From: Aphanomyces cochlioides
Taxonomy: Eukaryota; Oomycota; Saprolegniomycetes; Saprolegniales; Verrucalvaceae
Length of the DNA stretch: 64,000 nt
NCBI GenBank assembly: GCA_019828595.1
Contig: JAHQRK010000005.1
Span: 2,542,001 to 2,606,000, forward strand
Direction of reading: 5' to 3'
The translations under genes were made by a program, and so were the position numbers. Shown here in pieces: positions 55,623 through 64,000 of this stretch; position 1 is the stretch's first letter; each line of letters starts with the position of its first letter. The notes beneath the pieces are model-generated. The model worked only from the letters and a program-made list of their open reading frames with translations. It was not told the origin of the DNA and searched no databases.

Positions 55623-56650
55623 TTTCTTCTCGGGCGTTCGGCGTGGATTTGAAAATGGCCGGAGGATGAATCCCGTTGAGTCAACATCTGTGGTCAGATT
55701 TCAGCTATCCGGATAAAGTGTTCTGTTATCCGGAATATCATTGAAAATCTATATTATTGGATTTCAGTATTGTCTTTTTCACCCAAATTTGTACTTTTTT
55801 TCCAAAATCGAATTCGATTCCAAATCGATTCGATCATACTGAAGTCAAGTATAAATGGAAAGTATGGCAAACGTCCCAAATTAATTACACGTGTGTCTGG
55901 GTGTGTTTTGCGTGAATTAGGTAAATACTCGATTCTGATTGGCTGAGCGATTTGCAGATCGATTTGAAAAATCGATACATTTCGGACCCCCCTCACAATT
56001 TCGAATGAAATTGACAATATGCAACGCGATGTAATAAAATAAGTTTGCGTATCCACACCCATTGAACGTTGAAGTTGCTACGTTCATGCAGCCAGATACT
56101 GGCGGTGGCAACCCGTTTCGCTCCATTCCGATACATGCCAGGAAGCAATCAATCACTCGGACAGTTGGAAGCCACGGTGTCGACGCTCTGAGCACGTCCC
56201 GCGGCCAAGCCTCTCGATCTATAGCTTGACAACGAGGCGAATATCCAATGCAATTGAATGGCCAAACTCTCGCCTTTGTTGGTGCACCTCTTTATTCCCG
56301 CGATCGTCGCAAAGTTGGTGGAGGAAAAGCAGGGAACTAATCTCCACCCCTGAACCCAGGATCTTCAATTCCTGACGGCAGATCACCGGTACTTTGTTTA
56401 CAATGAATTGCGATCACACACTTTTTCCTGCATCAAGAACAACCCCAGACGAGACGCAGAAGAAAGATCTCTAGCCGAGTCTCGAGGGTGACCGACATCT
56501 CCCAAGTCGAAGCACCGTTTCTTCTTCCGTGCGGTTGAGAGCACATTGGTCCATGATGAACTTGGTGGAGAACGACGTGAACTTTATGAAATGACCTGGT
56601 GATGGACATGGCGACAAAACGTTACACTTGTAACCGATACATTGGTATCA
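55623..56650. promoter_or_regulatory. Intergenic region with ATCCGGAT and CCAAT motifs
   Basis: ATCCGGAT at 55707-55714 and ATCCGGAA at 55728-55735 lie close upstream of the carrier gene; ATTGGCTGA occurs at about 55939. Apart from these, roughly 1 kb separates two divergent genes and shows no recognisable coding region; short ORFs at 55754-56195 overlap on one strand without domains. Confidence 0.4.
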
Positions 56651-57644
56651 ATGACGAAACCAAAGCCGTACCAAGTCGGAGGCCGCGAAGCTGCCGCGGC
56701 TGCATCTACATGCACAGTATCCCTTCTTCCTGAAACATCGACGGCATATATTGCCAAAAATGCTGAAAACATGGTCGAGTTTCTCCACCAGACAATCCAC
56801 GAGCATGGATTCTGGGCCCCATCGCCTGACCTTGCTGTCTACCTGCGTCAACCACCGCTGACATTGTACGCCATGGGCCGGGAAGAAACCAACAACGTGT
56901 GGACGACAACCCTTGTGCTCATCTATTGCATGGTCAAGCTGGCGGACTATCATCCATACTGGATGAAGCTCGCAGATCGCGCGCGCGAGTGGATCTTTTC
57001 ACAGCCGTACTTTGCCGTAGCTCGCATTGACCTTGTGAAGCGCGGGAGTGCACTCTACAGCGCAGACCCGAAGGAATTGCTTGCATCTGTCTTCTCAAGA
57101 GGTGGCACAGCCGATGCTGCAGATCTCGAGCAGATGGATGCACCAACCCAGCGTGGAAATTGGGTCGAGCTCTACCTCGACACTCCGCCATACTCGAAAT
57201 ACTTTTGGAATCGCGTGACCAACGAAACCCGATGGGATCATCCATCGACGGTCTATGAACCCACGCCAGCTGAACGTGAGGCCCGGTTTCGTGCCGAGCA
57301 ACTCGAGAAAGCCAAGGCAGAAAAGCTAGCCAAGGTGCTGCAGATGCGACTTTCCATTCCCCGGAAGACGTACTTGCCACCCAAACCCGAGGTTCGTTAC
57401 CTGTTGGAGCAAATGTTCATGACTTGGTCATGTATAGCCTTGTGAGTCTTGCGTGAACGAGCCCAGGCCAGCGACAGTCTTTTGTCAAGAGTGCGATGTA
57501 TACTATTGCGAACAGTGCTGCGATGCCATGCACATGCATCCAAAGCGAGCTGGCCATGCCGACTGTGGTTTTCGATTCGTAGCATGTGTCGGGCGCCATG
57601 GCTTTCCCTACGTCAGACACAAGAAGAACTTAGCTGGCTCTTGA
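56651..57644 (+). CDS. WW-domain plus B-box zinc finger protein
   Basis: Two exons (56651-57391, 57438-57644) with a 46-nt GT-AG intron give about 315 residues. The N-terminal half (YIAKNAENMVEFLHQTIHEH, TTLVLIYCMVKLADYHPYWM) resembles no family I know. At about 178-208 a WW domain is visible (NWVELYLDTPPYSKYFWNRV, then TNETRWDHPS), with both Trp and the Pro but a longer first loop. A charged helix follows (AEREARFRAEQLEKAKAEKL). The second exon is a B-box-type zinc finger, CESCVNEPRPATVFCQECD then YYCEQCCDAMHMHPKRAGH. The WW/B-box pairing implies a protein-protein adaptor; partners unknown. ATG 56651 is the first in frame. Confidence 0.78.
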
Positions 57645-57968
57645 CGTCAGCAACCAATTTGCTCCACAATGAACTTTGCTTTTTCATCCTGGAAGGGATA
57701 AATCATCCAACTGCGCTACGGTCATCATGAGATCGAGAAACCTTGAGGACACTCATATGCTATTCTTCATCCACGAAAAGCTTCCGAGAGAAAAACAACA
57801 TCAAGGTGACATAGCGTCGCAACTTTCAAAGTAACAAAATGGATGCATTTGGTACACACGGCGCCTGAATACTCTTCCACCAGAACACAAGACGAACTTC
57901 GTCAGCACTCAACCTCTCCTTAATTTCATTTACTACAGCGAGGCGTCTAGGTTGCGCAACTCAATTCC
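57645..57968. other. Intergenic region between convergent genes
   Basis: About 320 bp between the stops of the WW/B-box gene and the minus-strand gene ending at 57969; no coding or structural signal seen. Confidence 0.4.
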
Positions 57969-58678
57969 TTACGAGGAGCCACAAGTCGAGTACAACGTGC
58001 CAATGGGGCTGGTGACATCGTAGCTGTAGCCGAGCAATTGGATGTCGGTAAACTTGTAGTACTCGTGAGGAAGCTCCGTGAAGAATGGACCGATCACCTT
58101 GTTGTCCTCGATCGGGTAAGACCCTTCACCAGAGTAAGTGGATCGGAAGAGGATATCACTCTTTGGCGTAATCTCGTGCTTTGTGCCATCGTTGTACGTG
58201 ATGGAGCACGACTCAAACGAGCTGGGGTGCGTCTGTTGGCCTTGGTCGTCCAAGTTTAAGCCTTCAACGTTGCAGTGATAGAAGATTGAGTGGAGGAGAT
58301 CGATCGTGGTGTAGAAGAGATGGTACAGCGGTTCCTTTGGAGCTGCCAGGTTAACCTCGAATGTGCCGCGGAGTGTCTTGCGCACGCTCGAGTCAATGGC
58401 TGTCTCAATGAGATGCGAGACGTTTGCAAGCGACGACGAACCAAACAATGCAGAGCGAACGGTCGAGAGGCTCCACTTGGGCATAGCCATTTCATGCCAT
58501 TTGCCGTGGGCGATGCCGCTCCCTCCATCCTTAAACGCCTTGATCGGACGGGTGGTGACCCAAATCTCGTTGTCGGACGTGAGTATTCCTTGAGTTGAGC
58601 CACCCATGTCCAGCGTCACCGGACAGCATTCCGTGATGGTTTTACATTTGCCTTGTTCAGACTTGGCGTAAGTAATAG
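57969..58678 (-). CDS. Uncharacterised protein, main exon
   Basis: An open exon of about 236 residues that begins after an acceptor (TTTAACAG) at 58679-58680 and ends at 57969. It starts AITYAKSEQGKCKTITECC and continues with GGSTQGILTSDNEIWVTT, EPLYHLFYTTIDLLHSIFYH and YNDGTKHEITPKSDILFRS. No domain is recognised. An upstream exon is needed: a candidate ATG (about 58748) opens MDDALLMLLV, but I could not find a frame-preserving donor. Two adjacent Cys and a possible hydrophobic start could mean a secreted protein; this is speculative. Confidence 0.5.
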
Positions 58679-58967
58679 CTGTTAAAGGTATATCGTGGCC
58701 ACTTCAAAATTCTCACGACGAGAAGCATTAGTAAGGCATCATCCATTAGCTAAGAATGGATTCTCACCCATTTCCACAACCATACGCTAGAGACACCCTC
58801 GAGCAAAAAACACAATTAACACTTGTGGAAGTGTCCAAAGGCAAAATGATCACCACTCAAAGCATTTTGCATCACCAGCATAATCTTGACCTTCATACAG
58901 AAAATTTTAAAATTCATTTGATCTTGAACAATAATTATTTATAATATAATACAACAAATAATCACAA

Positions 58968-59123
58968 ATGGCTCCACCAAAGAAATCACCCGAAGACAAA
59001 AAACCAAGAGTTCAGGTGAATCACGATTATTACTACAAACATCAACAACGCATCTTGGATCGAATTAATGCTAGAAATCACTACAAAAGAGAAGTTAATT
59101 TGTTAAGACAAATCAATGTTTAA
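58968..59123 (+). CDS. Small basic protein, unrecognised
   Basis: A 51-residue ORF (MAPPKKSPEDKKPRV..., then YYYKHQQRILDRINARNHYK) rich in Lys, Arg and Tyr, ending 117 bp before the polymerase gene. The codon use is AT-rich like that of its neighbours. No family recognised; a small basic DNA-binding or structural role is possible but unproven. Confidence 0.45.
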   Translation: MAPPKKSPEDKKPRVQVNHDYYYKHQQRILDRINARNHYKREVNLLRQINV

Positions 59124-59240
59124 GACACAGAATTTTGATATTTTCTAAGCTATATTTTTTTTATTCCAACTCATATACATCTTCAAGAAAAACAATTTGA
59201 TCTTGAAAGAAAAATTGTAATTATATAGATCTGAAAAATT

Positions 59241-62200
59241 ATGTCTTCAAAAGCTAATAATGCAATTAAAGCAACTAGAGCCAAGTCAGTAGTCTATCAA
59301 CAGGCTAAATCACTTGGTCTCCCCGTTAGATGGGATATGAAAATATCCAAGATCCAAGAAATCCTAAATCAACCACAACGTAAAGCTGACTCTCAGACTA
59401 AAATTGCATCAGTCTTTAAGATGTATAAAGCTAAATCACAATTAAGTGATTTCAAAGCATTAAAGAAGGTTAACAGTTATCAAACAACAACTTTGCTTCT
59501 TGAACAATTTAAGCGAATTCGTCCAAACATCATTGCTCCTGCCGACAAAAACTTATTAGTTCATTTTCTGGATATAGATGGATCAACTCTTCGAACGTAT
59601 CATTTGAATTCTAATCAAGTAAATATTGAAAATCTTTATATAACTGAAAATAATGAATACACATCCGGAGCTGATGTTGATCTTAACATTCTTCCAACAA
59701 CAATGATAACGTTAGAATGGATTGAAGATCCAAAGCAATCCAGATCATCTCGCAAAAACTTTTTCCGTTATTTAACAAAAGCAGATTATTTACTTGACCA
59801 ATTTCAAGTATATCCTGAATCACCAAATGGTCTTCCAAAAGAATCAGAAATTCCATGCTTTCTATATGCTCTTGAGCAAGGAGGAGTTTCAAAAGTCATT
59901 GTTAATAAAATTAAGCAACTAATGTTTCATTCAGGTATTACAACTAATTTGTTTAAAAAAATAGCAGAAAAGTTTAAGTTAAGATTGGAAGTAAAAACCT
60001 ATAAAAACAATAATGGAGTTAAAAGTTATAATATTAATAATTATGGACCTCATAGTAACAATGTAATTCGTCTTGGAGTAACGCCAAAACACGTATTTGC
60101 TATTAAAGAAACTAAAATCACTCTAACAGCTCTTAATAATCCAGAAATTGTAAAAATAGAAGGATCGACTGAATTTATACTTCATCACGGACGAGTTAGT
60201 TATAATTCAAAACGAATCAAGTTTCTTGACAGTTTTGAAGTCATTTCACATTTATATCACAACAGAGATAAATTACTTATTCCTATTACTCAAAGTAATG
60301 TTCCTAAACTACTTAACAATGAGTATCAAAAAGTTGATTCATTATATGAAGAAGACTTTGATGAGAATACATTCAAAGAAATTGGACGTGTTGATGGTAC
60401 AATGAAATTTGGTCAATCGCCTTTCAATCAAGTAATTAATAAATACACTAAACAATATGAAGAAATAATCAACTTTAATGTTATCTATTTCGATTTTGAA
60501 ACATTAGTAAATAATGATAACGAGCACGTTGACTACTGCATATCTTTCAAGATCCTAAAGTATAAATTTAGAAAGCTGTATTCAACAGGCGAAACACAAA
60601 ACTTTTATGGGTTTGACTGTGCTCAACGATTTCTAGAGTCAATTCCCGAAAAGAGTCATAATTTACTTTGGGCTCACAATGCTGGATTCGATTTGCGTTT
60701 TCTAATGAAACACGTAACAAGCTTTTCTCAAAAGAGCAATATGATAGAATGCGGAACTCGACTAAAGCAAGCTCATTGCTTTTATAAAAGCTCTGAACTT
60801 GTAGTCAAATGCTCAATGAGTTTTATTAATAGCAAACTTGCAAATCTTCCAAAGATGTTCAAGGATGCAAGCAAAGATCTTAACTTAGAAAAAGAATCAT
60901 TTCCTCATGACTTCATAAATGAAAACAACTTCAAGTCAATGTGGAAGCTTAGCTATCTCAATGGATTTGAAGACAAAGGAGCTATGATTGCCAACGCAAA
61001 CAAGATCGGTGCAGTAATTGAAGACCAAATCGATATCCAGAAGTATGCTATACATTATTGTAATCGCGATGTTGATGTTCTTCACACTTGTTTTGAAGCT
61101 TTCAGAATGATGTTTATTAATCGTTTCAACATTGATGTATATCGATTTATGTCTATGCCATCAATTGCTTATGCAATTCAACATAATCAAGGTTGCTTTG
61201 ATGGTTGCTATGAACAAAATGGAATCGTTCTGGGATTTATCAGACAAGCTATTGTTGGAGGACGAGTTATGACTCGAGATAATAAGAAGTATCACATTAA
61301 ACATCAATTATCGGATTTTGATGCTGTTTCACTATATCCATCAGGACAATCAATATTAAGCGGTTATGTAAAAGGTAAAGCAAAATTCTTTAAGGATACA
61401 ATTCCGAATAATGCTGATTATTACATTGCTCGAGTTAGATTTAACTCTATCGGAAAAAATCAAAGTTTTCCACTTTTAAGTATTCAACAAGATGGATCAC
61501 GTGGTTTTACAAATGATATCATAGGACAAACAATGGTTATTGGAAAGCAAGCTCTTGAAGATATTGTAAAATTTCAAAATGCTACATATACGGTAATTGA
61601 AGGTTGTTATTGGGATGAAGGTTTTAATCCAAAGATAGTAGAAGCAGTAAAAGAATTATTCAACGAACGACTTAAGTTGAAAAAAGAAGGCAATCCTCTA
61701 CAAGAAGGAATCAAATTGCTCCTCAATAGCGCTTACGGAAAGCTAATTCAAAAACCAATTGTAAAAGAGAAGATACTTGTCAAAGGATCTGACGAGATTA
61801 AAGAGCGAACAAAACGAAAGATTCATAAAATGATTTCAAGAACGCCAATTACTGATGATTTGGCATTATTTGAAGAACACAAATATCTCTATGAACATTA
61901 TTCACCAGCTCATCTTGGAGTTCAGATACTCGATTCTTCAAAACATATTATGAATGAAGTTATGTGTCTTGCAGAAGATATTAAAGCTAACATTTGGTAT
62001 CAGGATACAGATTCGATGATGATTGATCGTGATGGGGTTCCAAAATTGGCAATCGCTTTTAAAGAAAAATATGGAAGAGAACTAATTGGAAAGCAACTGG
62101 GGCAATTTCATACAGATTTTAGTCTTGAAGGTTCAAAAGGAGAGGTTTATGCTAAGGAGTCAATATTCTTAGGAAAAAAAAGCTATGTGAATGTGCTATC

Positions 62201-62414
62201 TTGCGATGGTAATGATGTTGAGGGACATCATATTCGTATGAAGGGTATTCCTGGAAAGCTTCTTAAAGAAAATCCTCTCGAAAAGTATGTGAAGATGTAT
62301 AATGGTGAATCAATGGAATTTGATCTAAGCGAATGTTGTTCAATCGACATTAACACTAAGACACAAAAGGTAAGCAAGAGATTGAAGTTTACAAGAAAAG
62401 TTTCATTTGCTTAG
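59241..62414 (+). CDS. Protein-primed family B DNA polymerase (DPOL_B_2 type)
   Basis: A 1057-residue polymerase expected to replicate the element using a terminal protein as primer. The N-terminal 400 residues are not recognised beyond a SAP-like helix pair (AKSLGLPVRWDMKISKIQEI). The exonuclease domain shows ExoI YFDFETLV (about 418), ExoII HNAGFDLRFL (about 479) and ExoIII YCNRDVDVL (about 606). Polymerase motifs: A, SDFDAVSLYPSGQS (about 692); B, LLLNSAYGKL (about 828); C, YQDTDSMMID (about 921). All catalytic acidic residues are present and the frame is intact. The integrase ATG follows the stop after only 9 bp, so the two are probably expressed together or from very close promoters. Confidence 0.92.
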   Translation: MSSKANNAIKATRAKSVVYQQAKSLGLPVRWDMKISKIQEILNQPQRKADSQTKIASVFKMYKAKSQLSDFKALKKVNSYQTTTLLLEQFKRIRPNIIAPADKNLLVHFLDIDGSTLRTYHLNSNQVNIENLYITENNEYTSGADVDLNILPTTMITLEWIEDPKQSRSSRKNFFRYLTKADYLLDQFQVYPESPNGLPKESEIPCFLYALEQGGVSKVIVNKIKQLMFHSGITTNLFKKIAEKFKLRLEVKTYKNNNGVKSYNINNYGPHSNNVIRLGVTPKHVFAIKETKITLTALNNPEIVKIEGSTEFILHHGRVSYNSKRIKFLDSFEVISHLYHNRDKLLIPITQSNVPKLLNNEYQKVDSLYEEDFDENTFKEIGRVDGTMKFGQSPFNQVINKYTKQYEEIINFNVIYFDFETLVNNDNEHVDYCISFKILKYKFRKLYSTGETQNFYGFDCAQRFLESIPEKSHNLLWAHNAGFDLRFLMKHVTSFSQKSNMIECGTRLKQAHCFYKSSELVVKCSMSFINSKLANLPKMFKDASKDLNLEKESFPHDFINENNFKSMWKLSYLNGFEDKGAMIANANKIGAVIEDQIDIQKYAIHYCNRDVDVLHTCFEAFRMMFINRFNIDVYRFMSMPSIAYAIQHNQGCFDGCYEQNGIVLGFIRQAIVGGRVMTRDNKKYHIKHQLSDFDAVSLYPSGQSILSGYVKGKAKFFKDTIPNNADYYIARVRFNSIGKNQSFPLLSIQQDGSRGFTNDIIGQTMVIGKQALEDIVKFQNATYTVIEGCYWDEGFNPKIVEAVKELFNERLKLKKEGNPLQEGIKLLLNSAYGKLIQKPIVKEKILVKGSDEIKERTKRKIHKMISRTPITDDLALFEEHKYLYEHYSPAHLGVQILDSSKHIMNEVMCLAEDIKANIWYQDTDSMMIDRDGVPKLAIAFKEKYGRELIGKQLGQFHTDFSLEGSKGEVYAKESIFLGKKSYVNVLSCDGNDVEGHHIRMKGIPGKLLKENPLEKYVKMYNGESMEFDLSECCSIDINTKTQKVSKRLKFTRKVSFA

Positions 62415-62423
62415 ATATATAAT

Positions 62424-63512
62424 ATGTCTGCACTTCTTAAAAAATTATACTATGATCCAAAGATTGGATTCATTAGCGCAACAGCATTGTATAAAAAAGC
62501 AAAAGAACTTAATAATTCTATTACTCTAAAACAAGTTCGCGATTGGTATAAGAAACAAACTGATATTCAACAGCATTCAGCTCAAAACAAGAAATTTCCT
62601 GAGTTCAAAATTGCAAGCAACAATCCAAACTCATGGCAAATGGATTTAGCTTTTTGGCAAAAACAACCAATATTTATCGCAATCAATATTAACAGTCGAA
62701 TCGGCTTCGCCAAATTGTTGAAAAACAAAACTGCGCCTGTAGTTAGAAAAGCAATAGAAGAATTTCTTTCTCGAAACAAAACACATTCGTTTACATCAGA
62801 TAATGGAAATGAGTTTATGAATAAAAAAGTTCAAGAACTGTTAACAAAAGAACATATCAGTCATTACGCTGGAGAGTCTGGGGATCATACAATTCTAGGC
62901 AAGGTAGATCGATTCATTAGAACGTTAAAATCAAGACTAACCAAAATGTTCGAGACAGGAATCTTTAAAAAGCTAACTCAAAAGCATCTAAACGATGCAA
63001 TTTCAAATTACAATGACACGGAACATTCATCCATTCATGCAACGCCAAATGAGATGAAAGGAAAAGTCATATTTTCCGAAAATGATCATAACCAAAATGT
63101 AGCAAAGCAAGTCTTAGAAAGCATCCCGATTGGCTCAAAAGTACGTTACAAATTGAAACCAAAAAATCCATTTCAAAAAGAAGGTGCTAAATATTCAAAA
63201 TCCGTTTATGAATTTATTGGATTAGATGGACTAAAGACGCATTTACGATCAAAAAATAATCACGTCGTATATAAACCAGTTAATGATATAAAAATAGTAG
63301 AAGCTCAAACTACTGACGCTGATGGAAGAGCAAATGACATTTATGAAGCTGAGAAAATTTTAAGTCACAAGAAACTAAAAAATGGTCAATACAAATATCT
63401 GGTTAAATGGGCTGATGGAAGTGAATCATGGGAGCCTCAGAAGAATCTAAGAATATTTAATAAAAATCAAATGAGTCAATTAGAAAAAAATTATTTTGCA
63501 CAGGTAATATAA
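62424..63512 (+). CDS. Retroviral-type integrase with C-terminal chromodomain
   Basis: A 362-residue rve-family integrase that would join element ends to host DNA. N-terminal helical region (TALYKKAKELNNSITLKQVR); catalytic core with NSWQMDLAFWQK (Asp about 71), FTSDNGNEFMNKK (Asp about 126) and DHTILGKVDRFIRTLKSR (the third acidic position; the Glu expected about 35 residues after the second Asp appears as Lys/Val-Asp, GKVDRF, so this copy or lineage may use Asp). A chromodomain closes the protein: YEAEKILSHKKLKNGQYKYL then VKWADGSESWEPQKNL. Chromodomains on integrases steer insertion to particular histone marks. The frame is intact. Confidence 0.88.
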   Translation: MSALLKKLYYDPKIGFISATALYKKAKELNNSITLKQVRDWYKKQTDIQQHSAQNKKFPEFKIASNNPNSWQMDLAFWQKQPIFIAININSRIGFAKLLKNKTAPVVRKAIEEFLSRNKTHSFTSDNGNEFMNKKVQELLTKEHISHYAGESGDHTILGKVDRFIRTLKSRLTKMFETGIFKKLTQKHLNDAISNYNDTEHSSIHATPNEMKGKVIFSENDHNQNVAKQVLESIPIGSKVRYKLKPKNPFQKEGAKYSKSVYEFIGLDGLKTHLRSKNNHVVYKPVNDIKIVEAQTTDADGRANDIYEAEKILSHKKLKNGQYKYLVKWADGSESWEPQKNLRIFNKNQMSQLEKNYFAQVI

Positions 63513-63548
63513 ACTACCAAATATATACGTTAATTAATTCGTAGTAAA

Positions 63549-63698
63549 ATGTATCCGAGCTATAAGGATCTCGCTGATAAAAAAGCAAAATTACAAGAAT
63601 ATTATGATCAAATAAAACTTGATAAAAAGATCGATGCTATTAAACAAAAGGCATATGAAACTGCTATTTGGAGTAGTGATGTTGCATCAAATAAATGA
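63549..63698 (+). CDS. Small ORF in the Polinton-type element, possibly truncated
   Basis: A 49-residue ORF (MYPSYKDLADKKAKLQEYYD, QIKLDKKIDAIKQKAYETAI) starting 36 bp after the integrase stop, mostly a charged helix, ending in a TGA at the edge of a segment with a different base composition. It may be the 5' part of a longer gene interrupted there. Confidence 0.4.
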   Translation: MYPSYKDLADKKAKLQEYYDQIKLDKKIDAIKQKAYETAIWSSDVASNK

Positions 63699-63797
63699 AT
63701 TTGGTGGTCGACCAGCCAGAAACATGTTGATCATGGTGATTCAAGTACAATGTACTTTCGTCAAGGCCCTTCACAATGCATCCCCATTCTTCATTGA

Positions 63798-64000
63798 ATA
63801 TATTCCCAGTCCAATCGTGTGTCGTGCGGTTTTGACTGGGATGGTTATATAATTCTACCAAAACCTCAAACGACTTCAAATGTTGGCAGAACAATTGAAA
63901 TTCAAACAGATTCATCAAACCCAAGAACCATTGAAGTTCAAACCGAATCAAACGGTAGAACTATACAAACCCAAACTAAACGAAATACGAAAGCCAGATC
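63798..64000 (+). CDS. 3' continuing ORF fragment with short tandem peptide repeats
   Basis: Open from after a TGA at 63797 to the window end without a recognisable start. It contains GFDWDGYIILPKPQTTSN and then repeats of the form RTIEIQT / RTIEVQT / RTIQTQT. It is probably the continuation of the gene begun at 63549, in the same or a neighbouring frame, separated by about 150 bp of foreign-looking sequence. Function unknown. Confidence 0.35.
   Translation, partial: MYSQSNRVSCGFDWDGYIILPKPQTTSNVGRTIEIQTDSSNPRTIEVQTESNGRTIQTQTKRNTKAR

Larger units (their letters stand above)
58968..64000 (+). mobile_element. Maverick/Polinton-type element (left part, runs off the window)
   Basis: From about 58.9 kb the sequence becomes much richer in A and T and carries, on one strand and nearly without gaps, a protein-primed family B DNA polymerase and a retroviral-type integrase with chromodomain. 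This gene pair defines the large self-synthesising Maverick/Polinton transposons and their virus-like relatives. The left terminus and inverted repeat were not located; they should lie near 58.7-58.9 kb if the element is complete. Capsid, protease and packaging-ATPase genes would be expected beyond the right edge. Confidence 0.8.

Noticed and set aside
58756..58944. 62-aa ORF as the first Polinton gene
   Set aside because: No domain, low-complexity composition and position across the host/AT-rich transition; more likely promoter or terminal sequence.
1..64000. tRNA or rRNA genes
   Set aside because: I looked for cloverleaf-like and rRNA-like stretches while reading and recognised none; a covariance-model search would be decisive.

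Overview
The window is nuclear DNA of a eukaryote with compact genes, very short GT-AG introns (mostly 39-55 nt), convergent stop codons only a few bases apart, and divergent genes sharing short promoters. This architecture, together with Crypton, PIF/Harbinger, Tc1/mariner and Polinton-type elements, best fits an oomycete, probably of the Saprolegniales (Aphanomyces-like). The genus is an inference; no rRNA or other marker is present.

Layout. 0.1-1.6 kb: an IS630/Tc1-type DDE transposase. 2.4-2.6 kb: an orphan coiled-coil terminal exon. 2.7-3.7 kb: SAICAR synthetase (minus). 4.3-9.2 kb: two tandem SLC1-type dicarboxylate/glutamate transporter genes (minus). The second is a pseudogene, but its 3' half is almost base-for-base identical to the first. 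10.4-13.2 kb: Mediator subunit MED18 (minus) and TFIID subunit TAF6 (plus), divergent from one 246-bp promoter rich in CCAAT boxes. 13.2-14.5 kb: an ankyrin-repeat protein. 14.7-16.9 kb: a 625-bp element with perfect 26-bp inverted termini and a PIF/Harbinger transposase.

18.0-40.6 kb holds the most unusual feature: nine head-to-tail copies of a ~2.51-kb Crypton-type element, each carrying one tyrosine-recombinase gene with a 46-nt intron. Five copies are open (units 1, 2, 3, 7, 9) and four are broken by single-base deletions (4, 5, 6, 8). A CATT tetranucleotide recurs at both outer ends and at every internal junction, and each junction is flanked by inverted GTCGG-type arms like a recombinase attachment site. 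The array sits 25 bp upstream of the likely start codon of a VPS9-domain Rab5 exchange factor gene.

40.6-58.7 kb is ordinary gene-dense sequence: VPS9 protein, FSH1-type serine hydrolase, two small uncharacterised genes, a TTC4/Cns1 Hsp90 co-chaperone, a decayed Tc1/mariner element with ~37-bp termini, two tandem Mn-dependent ADP-ribose/CDP-alcohol diphosphatase genes (the first decayed), a BCD1/ZNHIT6 snoRNP assembly factor, an HCCA-isomerase/GST-kappa-like protein, a membrane-anchored beta-propeller protein, a mitochondrial carnitine/acylcarnitine carrier, a WW plus B-box protein and an uncharacterised protein.

58.9-64.0 kb is a strongly AT-rich Maverick/Polinton-type element that runs off the window: a basic 51-aa ORF, a 1057-aa protein-primed family B DNA polymerase, a retroviral-type integrase with a C-terminal chromodomain, and small downstream ORFs. 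The host genes do not form a pathway. The main stories are recombinase-driven tandem amplification, gene conversion between duplicated transporter genes, and recurring short promoter motifs (CCAAT boxes and the palindrome ATCCGGAT).
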